In this document: piece by piece, positions 36,287 through 44,245 of the stretch
Numbering within the stretch: position 1 is the first letter of the stretch
Layout of the letters: each line of letters starts with the position of its first letter
Assembly (NCBI RefSeq): GCF_002154225.1
Contig: NZ_MTSE01000006.1
Span: forward strand, 186,001 to 250,000
Length of the DNA: 64,000 nucleotides
Origin: Hymenobacter crusticola
GTDB lineage: Bacteria > Bacteroidota > Bacteroidia > Cytophagales > Hymenobacteraceae
Direction of reading: 5' to 3'
Made by a program: the position numbers and the translations under genes
Notes under the pieces: model-generated
Seen by the model: only the letters and a program-made list of their open reading frames with translations
Told to the model about the DNA's origin: nothing
Database searches by the model: none

Positions 36287-39200
36287 TTAGAACCCGATGT
36301 TGATACCAGCCAGGAATACGCGCGACTGTGGGTAGATGCCCCGGTCGACTCCTAGGCTGCCGCCCTGGTTCCCGAGCTCCGGATCGAAGCCCTTGTACTT
36401 GGTGAAGGTTGCCAGGTTCTGGCTGGTCACGTACACCCGGATGCGCGTGGCCGAAATCCGACCGATGAGCGAGCCAGGCAGCGTGTAGCCGAGCGTGAGC
36501 AGCTTGATGCGCATGTAGGAGCCGTTTTCCACGTAGTGGCTCGATACGCGCAGGTTCTGGTTGGGGTCGCCGGCCACGGCGCGGGGCACGAAGGTGCTAG
36601 TATTGGGAGCAGTCCAGCGGTCCAGGGTGAGGGTGCTGGCGTTGGAAGCGCCGTACAAGCCGCCTTCGGTGTAGTAGCGGTTCAGGTTGTACACGTCGTT
36701 GCCCTGCGAGCCTTGCAAGAAGATATTCAGATCAAAGCCCTTGTAGTTCAGCGTGTTGTTCAGACCGTAAGTAAAGTCGGGGTTGGGGTTGCCAATGTAG
36801 GTCTGGTCGGCATCGGTGATGGTACCGTCGCCGTTCAAGTCCCGGAACTTGATGTCGCCGGGCGCCGTGCCCGAGGTCTGGTAGATCTTGGTGGGCGAAC
36901 CCGCGTTGAGCCCATCTAGCTCGCCTTGCGTCTGGATGAGGCCATCGGCCACGTAGCCGTAGAAGGAGCCGAAGGGAATACCTTGGGCGTAGCGCACCAA
37001 GTTGCCCCCCCCACGGGTGCTCTGCCCGAAGTAAGGCCGGCCCGCGCCGAGCGACGTAATCTTGTTGCGGTAAAGGGAAAAGTTCAACGTAGTCGTCCAG
37101 TTGAAGCCGTCGCCTTCCCCAACAATGTTGTTGGTGGTGATGGCTAGGTCGACACCTGTGTTCCTGGAGGAAGCCGCGTTCGTGTTGATGCTTTCGCTGG
37201 TGCCCGATACGTACGACACCGGCACGGCCGCAATCAGGTTCGGGGAGGTTCTTCTGTATAAGTCAACAGAAGCCGACACCCGATTTTGCCACAAGCCCAC
37301 GTCGATACCTAGGTTGATCTGCTCGTTGTTTTCCCATTGCAGATTAGGGTTGGCCAGGCGCGTAGGGGCGCCGCCAATTACCTGCACTTGGCTGCCAGCG
37401 CCGAAGACGTAGCCTGTGCCCGGCACGCCGTTGTTGGTCGTGGTAGCCGAGTTGATGGTAGCTAGGTAGGCAAAGGTGCCCGCGTTCAGGGGGTTACCCA
37501 CGCGGCCCCAGCCCGCCCGAATCTTCAGGTTGCTCACGCTGCTGTAGCTCTTCAAGAAGTCTTCCTCCGAAATGCGCCAGCCGGCGGATACGCCAGGGAA
37601 GAAACCGAACTGGTTGTTGGGCGCAAAGGCCGAAGAACCATCGTAGCGGGCCGTCGCCGAGAACAGATACTTGCCGCTAAACTCGTAGTTGACGCGGCCG
37701 AAATAGCTAGCCAAGCGGCTGCGGCTGTTATTGCCCCCGTTACCGATCTGCGGGTTGATGGGGCCCCGATCAATGATCTGCAAGTCGTTGCGGCTGTAGC
37801 CAATCCGGCTCGCACTCAGGTAGAAATTGTCGAACTGCTGCGCCGATTGGCCCAGCAGGAGCGTCACCTGGTGCTTGCCGGCGAAGAGCTTGTCGTACGT
37901 AGCGGTATTTTCAATTAGGTAGCTTGGGCTGTAGTTGCTGCTGCTGTTGGCCTGAGCTTGCGAAGCCGGGTATTTCGAGGAGCCATTAATAGACGGAAAG
38001 AACTCGTCGCGCTGCAAAAACTGCAAGTCGGCGCCCACGTTGGTGCGGAAGCGCAGTCCTGTGATAGGCTCTAGCTCAGCGTAAAACGTCGACGTGACGC
38101 GGTTGCGGTTGTTCTTGATGTTGGGCCGCAGGGCTCCCGTCACCGGGTTTTCCTCCCCGTAGTTATCAACGCTAGAAAACTCGTACAGGCTGCCATCGGG
38201 ATTGCGCACGGGCGCGGTTGGGGGCGCCTGCACGGCCAGCTGAATAATGCCGCTGAACTCGTTGTTTTCGTTGTTGAGCGGGCGTTCGTCCTGGTGCGTG
38301 AGAGCTAGGGTGTTACCTACCTTCAGTACTTTGGAGAGTTGCACTTCCCCGTTAGCCCGCAGCGTAAAGCGCTGAAAGTTAGAGTTGATAATGGTACCAT
38401 CCTGCTGAAAGTAGCCGGCCGTTACGGCATAGCGCGCTTTCTCGCTGCCGCCCGTGGCCGATACAGCGTAGTTCTGAATTTTGGCGGGCCGGAAGATGGC
38501 GTCCAGCCAGTTGGTCCCCTCTCCTAGCGAGCTAGGGTTAGCGTATTTCGGAATAACGGCGAGGCCGCCGGCCGTACGCGCTTCGTTGTTGAGTTGGGCA
38601 AACTGCGTAGCGTTGAGCATCGGAATCTGCCGCCACACGTTCTGCGTGCCCACGTAGGCATCCACATTGATGTTGGCTACGCCCGCTTTGCCGCGCTTGG
38701 TGGTGATCAGCACTACGCCGTTGGCGGCCCGCACCCCGTAGATGGCCGTAGCCGACGCATCTTTCAGCACGTCAATGCTTTCAATGTCGTTAGGGTTGAT
38801 GGTGCTCAGCTCGGTGCCTGTCGCGTTGCCGTTGCCGTCCACGGCCGTGGGCAGCGGGAAGCCATCCACTACGTACAGAGGCGAGTTGTTGCCAGCCGAC
38901 GTGATACCCCGCACCCGCACGGAAGTACCGCCCGAACCGCCCGGTGCCCCGGAGTTCGACACAATCTGCACGCCCGCGGCGCGGCCCTGAATGGCCTGCG
39001 CGGCGTCGGGCACTGGTTGCGCGGCAATTTCTCTTCCCGATACCGAGGCCACAGAGCCCGTCACGCTCGTGCGCTCTTGGGTACCGTAGCCCACCACTAC
39101 TACCTCCTTCAGCGCTTGCGTGTCTTCGTTCAGCGTCACACTCAGCGTGGTCGTTGAGCCATTGATGGGCACTTCGCGGCGCGTATACCCTACATAGCTG

Positions 39201-39493
39201 AATACCAAGACGCCACCAGCTGGCACATTCAAGGTAAAGTTGCCGTTGGCATCGGTGCTCGTACCCTGCGTACCACCCTTTATCACAACGGAGACGCCGG
39301 GCAACCCTTCCCCATTGCTTTGCACGACGCGGCCCTTAATTGGTACGTCGGCGGGCTTAACGAGGCTAGCTAAGCGGAGCGTGGCTCCACTGCGCGGCTT
39401 AGCTGCAATCGGTTGCACGAACGTTTGCAGACTACCCACTGCGAGAAGCGTAGCACTTCGCAGTAGAAGTTTCTTGTAAGAGTTTGACGACAT
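36287..39493 (-). CDS. SusC/RagA-family TonB-linked outer membrane receptor
   Basis: 1068 residues from the ATG at 39493 (MSSNSYKKLLLRS); complete. Signal sequence and spacer (1-55), carboxypeptidase-D-like domain (VKGRVVQSNGEGLPGVSVV), TonB-contact and plug sequences (EVVVVGYGTQERTSVTGS, PLYVVDGFPLP, DVLKDASATAIYGVRAANG), then a barrel ending VFLAGINIGF with the terminal aromatic residue. It imports the oligosaccharides released at the surface, together with the SusD at 34715. A hairpin lies in its leader and the Nudix-type regulator is divergent. Confidence 0.97.
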   Translation of the reverse strand: MSSNSYKKLLLRSATLLAVGSLQTFVQPIAAKPRSGATLRLASLVKPADVPIKGRVVQSNGEGLPGVSVVIKGGTQGTSTDANGNFTLNVPAGGVLVFSYVGYTRREVPINGSTTTLSVTLNEDTQALKEVVVVGYGTQERTSVTGSVASVSGREIAAQPVPDAAQAIQGRAAGVQIVSNSGAPGGSGGTSVRVRGITSAGNNSPLYVVDGFPLPTAVDGNGNATGTELSTINPNDIESIDVLKDASATAIYGVRAANGVVLITTKRGKAGVANINVDAYVGTQNVWRQIPMLNATQFAQLNNEARTAGGLAVIPKYANPSSLGEGTNWLDAIFRPAKIQNYAVSATGGSEKARYAVTAGYFQQDGTIINSNFQRFTLRANGEVQLSKVLKVGNTLALTHQDERPLNNENNEFSGIIQLAVQAPPTAPVRNPDGSLYEFSSVDNYGEENPVTGALRPNIKNNRNRVTSTFYAELEPITGLRFRTNVGADLQFLQRDEFFPSINGSSKYPASQAQANSSSNYSPSYLIENTATYDKLFAGKHQVTLLLGQSAQQFDNFYLSASRIGYSRNDLQIIDRGPINPQIGNGGNNSRSRLASYFGRVNYEFSGKYLFSATARYDGSSAFAPNNQFGFFPGVSAGWRISEEDFLKSYSSVSNLKIRAGWGRVGNPLNAGTFAYLATINSATTTNNGVPGTGYVFGAGSQVQVIGGAPTRLANPNLQWENNEQINLGIDVGLWQNRVSASVDLYRRTSPNLIAAVPVSYVSGTSESINTNAASSRNTGVDLAITTNNIVGEGDGFNWTTTLNFSLYRNKITSLGAGRPYFGQSTRGGGNLVRYAQGIPFGSFYGYVADGLIQTQGELDGLNAGSPTKIYQTSGTAPGDIKFRDLNGDGTITDADQTYIGNPNPDFTYGLNNTLNYKGFDLNIFLQGSQGNDVYNLNRYYTEGGLYGASNASTLTLDRWTAPNTSTFVPRAVAGDPNQNLRVSSHYVENGSYMRIKLLTLGYTLPGSLIGRISATRIRVYVTSQNLATFTKYKGFDPELGNQGGSLGVDRGIYPQSRVFLAGINIGF

Positions 39494-39554
39494 AAACAAT
39501 AGGTTAGAAGTGGGAACTGAGAAAGCCTAAATGAAACTAAAACCGCTATTTTAC

Positions 39555-39581
39555 AGGCTATTGCATCCCGCGCAATAGCCT
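39555..39581 (-). promoter_or_regulatory. palindrome in the susC leader
   Basis: AGGCTATTGC (39555-39564) and GCAATAGCCT (39572-39581) form a perfect 10-base inverted repeat with a 7-base centre, 62 bases before the susC ATG. It may be an operator or a leader hairpin. There is no T-tract, so termination is unlikely. Confidence 0.5.
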
Positions 39582-40197
39582 AAAAGTAGCAGTGTATCTA
39601 GCTAGCGCACTTGCACTAGCAGGGTATTCAGATAAGTAAAAGCAAACAGGCGAGGCTCGAAAAGCCCCAGCTACGCTGCCACACGATGAGGTCACCACCG
39701 GGACAAGCTCGCGAGCATGTAAGGGATCAGGAGAGAGCGGTAAGCAAGAAAGAGGTGTTGGTTTGAGCAGCAACCTCTAAAAAGTACACTATGATGATCT
39801 ATCGCTATCAGCTATAGCTGAAAGAAGCTCCGGATACCTCCCGGCCTAGGCACTAACTCTATTTCGAATTAGAAAACGGTTGTTATCGTCGGTGAGCGTC
39901 ATGCTATTGTATGACTGCAGTCATTCTTAAAAGCCGATGCTGGTAACGTTGTCGTCACCTAGCTATATTCAATAAGGTGACGTCAGTACCGAAGCAGCAA
40001 GCAATGGATGGTCAGATATATGCAACTGACTTATAGGAAAAGAAAAAGTAGCAAGGAAGCTGGTAAAAGCGGGAGTAGCCGGTGGGCTAAAGGATGAGCT
40101 TACCATAAAAATAAGAGGACGGCGGGAGGTTGAGGGAGGATAGCAGAACGGGTGGTAAGTAAAATAGAAGCTCCGCGTAGTTGAAATCGGAAAGCAT

Positions 40198-40254
40198 TCT
40201 GTATTATTTACGGATTAAATGTAGAGATTTTTTCTAATGCGTGTATTTTACGCA
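40198..40254 (+). promoter_or_regulatory. paired operators of the Nudix-type regulator
   Basis: Two 17-base sites 40 bases apart. The distal one, 40198-40214, is degenerate (12 of 17 match the site at 43831); the proximal one, 40238-40254, is TGCGTGTATTTTACGCA. The proximal site ends 16 bases before the regulator ATG, so autoregulation is likely. The linker TAAATGTAGAG...TTTT.CTAA is also conserved at the second locus. Confidence 0.65.
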
Positions 40255-40270
40255 ATAAATTTTTACTGCC

Positions 40271-41059
40271 ATGAATACCGCTGAAGAGGTACACGATTTC
40301 GTCAACAAGGGCCACGAGCAGTATTTGCCGCATTTATCCATCGATTGCGTCATCTTCGGCTATCACGAGCGGCAGCTTAAAATTCTGCTGATTCAGCACC
40401 ACGGGCACGAAGAATGGATGCTGCCAGGCGGCTTTATTCAGCGGCACGAGACCCTAACGGAGGCTGCTTATCGGATTTTGGCTTACAAAACCGGAATCAG
40501 CGACTTGTTCTTGCAGCAATTCTACACCTTTGGTGATAGTGCTGCTCGCCTCAACCGCATTGCTATTCAGCAGATTCACAACAAGACCTACGCCAAGGTG
40601 GGCGTCACACTCGATGAAAACCACTGGCTGGCAGAGCGAACCTTATCCATCGGGTACTATGCCCTAGTCGACTACTCGAATGTTGTGGTACGGCCTGAGT
40701 TCCTGGTCGATGAATACGCCTGGCGCGACATCAGCGACATTCCGGCGCTGCAATACGACCACAACGAAATCATCGATAAGGCCCTGCTCACGTTGCGCGC
40801 GCAGCTTTACCAGCAGCCCATTGGTTCCAATCTGCTGCCGGAGAAGTTTACGCTGCCCGAGGTGCACGACCTCTACGAAACCATCTTGGGCAGACGGTTC
40901 GATCGGCGCAACTTCCGCAAGAAACTGCTGGCGTTGGGCCTGATTCGCCAGCTCAATGAGCAGCGAAAAATCGGTCCGCACCGCTCCCCCAACCTGTACG
41001 AATTTGACTTAGACAACTACCACAGAGCACTTAACGAAGGTGCTGCCTTGGTACTGTAA
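40271..41059 (+). CDS. NrtR/AraR-like transcriptional regulator with a degenerate Nudix domain
   Basis: 262 residues. The N-terminal Nudix-fold domain (about 20-165) contains MLPGGFIQRHETLTEAAYRI. The catalytic box GX5EX7REUXEE is broken: the REUXEE positions read RILAYKTG, so hydrolysis is not expected and the domain probably senses a sugar or nucleotide sugar. The C-terminal winged helix (about 190-250) includes DRRNFRKKLLALGLIRQ. Regulators of this kind are known to control arabinose and related sugar genes in Bacteroides. The gene is divergent from susC and has paired operators before its start, so it probably controls PUL 1. Confidence 0.87.
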   Translation: MNTAEEVHDFVNKGHEQYLPHLSIDCVIFGYHERQLKILLIQHHGHEEWMLPGGFIQRHETLTEAAYRILAYKTGISDLFLQQFYTFGDSAARLNRIAIQQIHNKTYAKVGVTLDENHWLAERTLSIGYYALVDYSNVVVRPEFLVDEYAWRDISDIPALQYDHNEIIDKALLTLRAQLYQQPIGSNLLPEKFTLPEVHDLYETILGRRFDRRNFRKKLLALGLIRQLNEQRKIGPHRSPNLYEFDLDNYHRALNEGAALVL

Positions 41060-41060
41060 A

Positions 41061-41125
41061 GCCTGCGCCGTGCGTATTGCGGAACGACTATAGCACCTAG
41101 GTTCCGTAATGCGCAAAGCGCAGGC
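41061..41125. repeat. palindromic element between convergent genes
   Basis: Arms 41061-41085 and 41101-41125 are inverted copies with about four differences (GCCTGCGC and GCGCAGGC at the ends). The loop contains GGAACGACTATAG. It lies immediately between the ends of the regulator gene and the convergent GH3 gene and can serve both as a terminator. Confidence 0.7.
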
Positions 41126-41136
41126 TGCGGGCTACA

Positions 41137-43422
41137 TTACAGCGTTAGGCTGCCGGTCTGGCGGATGTCGCGGGACGAGCTGCCCACCAGCACCTGAAAC
41201 TTACCGGGCTCCAGCACCCACTGCTTTTTGCCCTCATCGTAGTACTGGAAGGCGTCGGCACCTAGCTTCAGCGTCACCGTTTTCGACTCACCGGGCTTGA
41301 GCGAAACCTTCTCGAAGGCTTTCAGCTCCTTCTCGGGGCGCTTCACCGCCGACTGCTCATCCTTCACATAAAGCTGCACCACTTCGGCGCCGGCTACTTT
41401 GCCGGTGTTGCGCACCGTCAGCGACACGGTAGCACGCTGCGCGCCTGGCGTCACAGTCAGCTTGCCGTAGTCGAAGGTGGTGTAGCTCAGGCCGTGGCCA
41501 AAGGCAAACTGGGGCGCCACCTTGTAGGTATCGAAGTAGCGATAACCCACAAAAATATCTTCTTTATAGGTCTGTTTCAGCTCGTTGCCGGGCGTGCTAG
41601 GATATTCTCCTAGCTTGTGCGCGGGCGAGTCTTCCAGCTTGGCGGGGAAGGTGAAGGGCAGCTTACCCGAGGGGTTCACGTCGCCGAACAGCACATGTGC
41701 TAGGGCGTTACCACCTTCCATGCCGGGGTACCACGTCTCCACCAAGGCCTTCGTCTGGCCTACCCACGGCGTCACATCGATGGGGCCACCGCCGAGCAGT
41801 ACCACTACGGTGTTGGGGTTGGCTTTCTGCACGGCCGTAATTAGCTCGTCTTGGCCGAACGGCATTTTCATGTCGGGCTTGTCGGTGCCTTCGGCGTCGT
41901 AGGCGTTGTCGCTCCACTTGCTATAGTCGTAGCCGTGCGTGGAGCCGCCCACATACACGACAACATCCGCGGCTTTAGCAGCAGCTACCGCTTCAGCAAT
42001 CAGCTGCGGATCCGCTTTTTGGCCGCGGGCAATTTTATAGCCTTGCGCGTAGGTGATCTTTACTTGGTCACCTAGCTCGTTCTTCAGGCCTTGCAGCGCT
42101 GTGATTTCATACTTGGGCTTTACCTGGGCACTGCCGCCTCCCATGCCATTTTCGCGGGTAGCGTTTTCGCCGATGACGGCAATCGTCTTCACCGACTTCT
42201 TGAGTGGCAGCATGTTGCCTTCGTTCTTGAGCAGCACAATGCCTTCTTCGGCTACCCTCAGGGCGGTAGCCTGGTGCTCCTTGCTGTTGTAAGCGCCAGG
42301 CTTGCGCTTGGTGCCGCCGAGCATATTGGTGGCGTACATCACCCGCAGAATGCGCCGCACTTTATCGTCTAGCACAGGCAGCAGTTTTGGGTCCTTTTTA
42401 ATGGCTTCCAGCGCCGCATCGGCCAGGTAAAAACGGTCATACAGGCTTTTGGTGGGAGCATTGGCCGTCGAGGCGGTAGCGGTTTGGTCGGTACTATTGT
42501 ACATGAGCTCTAGGTCGGTACCCATTTCGAGGTCCGTGCCGTTGTGCAGAGCTTCCTGGGTATTGTGTACCGAACCCCAGTCACTCATTACCAATCCTTT
42601 AAAGCCCCATTCGCCCTTCAGAACGTCGTTCATCAGGTAGGCATTCTCGGTGGCGTAGGTGCCCCGAAACTTATTGTAGGAGCCCATCAGCGAGTACGCG
42701 CCACCCTGCTGGATGGCGGCTTTGAAGCCCGGCAAGTAGATCTCGCGCAGGGCCCGCTCGCTCATCTCCACGTCGATGTCATTGCGGTGCGTTTCTTGGT
42801 TGTTGGCCGCGTAGTGCTTCACGCACGCTGACACGCCTTGGTCCTGCACCCCACGAATGTAGCCCACCACCATCTTCGAGATAAGGAACGGATCTTCGCT
42901 TAGGTACTCGAAGTTGCGCCCATTCAGCGGGGTCCGGATGATGTTGATGCCGGGACCTAGGATGATGTCCTTGCCCCGGAAGTTGGCTTCGCTACCGAGC
43001 ACGGTACCGTAGGCATAGCCTAGGTCAGGGTTCCAGGTCGAAGCGAGGGTATTATTGTTGGGCAAGTACGTGCCCGCATCGTTGGCACCTTTTACGCCTT
43101 TCCAGTCGCGGCCCTGCTCCGGGCGCACACCGTGCGGACCATCGGAGGTCATGATTTCGGGGATGCCCAGGCGCTGAATGCCACCAGCAGCAAAGGCCGA
43201 ATTGGCGTGCAGCATATGCACCTTTTCTTCCAGCGTCATCTTCTTGAGCAGGGCATCAATTTCCGTCTCGTGGCCCAGCAAGGCCTGCTGACGATTGGCA
43301 GTTGGCACGCTGGGCGTGCGTGGCTTGGTGGCGGAAGTAGTTTGCGCCTGACAGAAGCTGGTCATGGCATAGCACAGCGTGGTGCCCAACAAAAGAGAAA
43401 AGCGAGAAGGTTGATGATGCAT
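41137..43422 (-). CDS. bglX: glycoside hydrolase family 3, BglX-type periplasmic beta-glucosidase
   Basis: 761 residues, signal peptide ending near SFCQAQT. Barrel sequences include QRLGIPEIMTSDGPHGVR and KHYAANNQETHRNDI; the nucleophile Asp is in GLVMSDWGSVHNT near residue 280. The second domain and a fibronectin-III-like C-terminal domain (TVRNTGKVAGAEVVQLYV) match BglX. It is a paralogue of the GH3 at 32112 but differs much in sequence. A second pair of TGCGTA-type operators lies about 410 bases upstream. Confidence 0.93.
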   Translation of the reverse strand: MHHQPSRFSLLLGTTLCYAMTSFCQAQTTSATKPRTPSVPTANRQQALLGHETEIDALLKKMTLEEKVHMLHANSAFAAGGIQRLGIPEIMTSDGPHGVRPEQGRDWKGVKGANDAGTYLPNNNTLASTWNPDLGYAYGTVLGSEANFRGKDIILGPGINIIRTPLNGRNFEYLSEDPFLISKMVVGYIRGVQDQGVSACVKHYAANNQETHRNDIDVEMSERALREIYLPGFKAAIQQGGAYSLMGSYNKFRGTYATENAYLMNDVLKGEWGFKGLVMSDWGSVHNTQEALHNGTDLEMGTDLELMYNSTDQTATASTANAPTKSLYDRFYLADAALEAIKKDPKLLPVLDDKVRRILRVMYATNMLGGTKRKPGAYNSKEHQATALRVAEEGIVLLKNEGNMLPLKKSVKTIAVIGENATRENGMGGGSAQVKPKYEITALQGLKNELGDQVKITYAQGYKIARGQKADPQLIAEAVAAAKAADVVVYVGGSTHGYDYSKWSDNAYDAEGTDKPDMKMPFGQDELITAVQKANPNTVVVLLGGGPIDVTPWVGQTKALVETWYPGMEGGNALAHVLFGDVNPSGKLPFTFPAKLEDSPAHKLGEYPSTPGNELKQTYKEDIFVGYRYFDTYKVAPQFAFGHGLSYTTFDYGKLTVTPGAQRATVSLTVRNTGKVAGAEVVQLYVKDEQSAVKRPEKELKAFEKVSLKPGESKTVTLKLGADAFQYYDEGKKQWVLEPGKFQVLVGSSSRDIRQTGSLTL

Positions 43423-43830
43423 TTGTGTCGTGTAAGAGCTGGTGGGAACAGAAGAAATTCAGGAGGAATGCGCCAGAAGCAACGGGCCGCGCTGATAGAC
43501 AATGGAACCGACTTTTAGCAAGGCGGCAGCATAGCGGCAACTCGGAGCTAGGTTCGGCTACTGCTGTGCTCTGATTGAGCTTACCGACGTTCTGCGAGGA
43601 TCAAATCCAACAATGCCGTAGCTGCTGAGCACTAACAAAAGGCAATCTGGCACCTAGTAACAAGTAAACAAGAGCCACAGAGGCGCTTGGCCCAACTTAA
43701 GTGCTAGGGCAGCACATGGCTATAGGGTATATAGACGCACAACAAAAGCGAGCCGTCAAGAAGCTAGTGCAGCGCGGGAGGCAGTGGACTACGTAAACAG
43801 CGCTCATCTTCAGCGCAGCAACGCCAGTAT

Positions 43831-43888
43831 TGCGTATTGTCTACGCAATAAATGTAGAGGAATTTTCCTAATGCGTATACTTTACGCA
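43831..43888. promoter_or_regulatory. second paired operator site
   Basis: TGCGTATTGTCTACGCA (43831-43847) and TGCGTATACTTTACGCA (43872-43888) are perfect inverted half-sites TGCGTA/TACGCA, 41 bases apart. They match the pair before the Nudix-type regulator, including the linker. They may control the GH3 gene 410 bases away on the minus strand; there is no plus-strand gene to the right. Confidence 0.65.
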
Positions 43889-44098
43889 ATAAAAAAATTT
43901 CGCCCTACTAAACACCTAGCAAGGAGTTACAGACTTTGTTCCTCTGGGCACTAGCGCCGCTTACCGGACTTCTCTATCACCTGTGGTTTTCAATTCTTGC
44001 GAGCATCGATTAACAGATGCCGCTTATCTTCTATCATTAGCGTGGTAGCTAGTGCCACGCGGTGGCCATTTGCCTGCCGGAGCAGACACTTCCAGTAG

Positions 44099-44133
44099 CA
44101 ACTACGCCCAGGCGATTTGCCTGGGCGTAGTTG
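44099..44133 (-). terminator. strong hairpin after the GH31 gene
   Basis: A perfect 15-base stem (CAACTACGCCCAGGC at 44099-44113, its complement at 44119-44133) with a 5-base loop, about 110 bases after the GH31 stop. There is no T-tract on either strand, so it may end or protect the 3' end of that transcript. Confidence 0.55.
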
Positions 44134-44245
44134 TAAAGCTTGATTAGCTGGCAGATGAAGTTTTAAAAGCTAGCAATGTTCCGCAGCTAATGAGAAACTG
44201 CTTGCTCTCTGCCAACGCAACCCAGTTTCTAGAGCATGCGCCTGC

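Larger units (their letters stand above)
39494..40270. other. divergent intergenic region, about 780 bases
   Basis: Separates susC (minus) from the Nudix-type regulator (plus) and should hold both promoters. It contains a strong hairpin near susC (39555-39581) and paired operators next to the regulator (40198-40254). No gene is seen; a 71-codon minus-strand frame at 39558-39773 is not convincing. The part from about 40040 resembles the stretch before the second operator pair near 43770. Confidence 0.6.
43423..44245. other. intergenic region, about 820 bases, with paired operators
   Basis: Lies between the start of the GH3 gene and the end of the GH31 gene (both minus). It holds the paired operator sites at 43831-43888 and a strong hairpin at 44099-44133. 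No gene is recognised. The stretch around 43765-43890 resembles 40050-40255 before the regulator gene. Confidence 0.6.
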
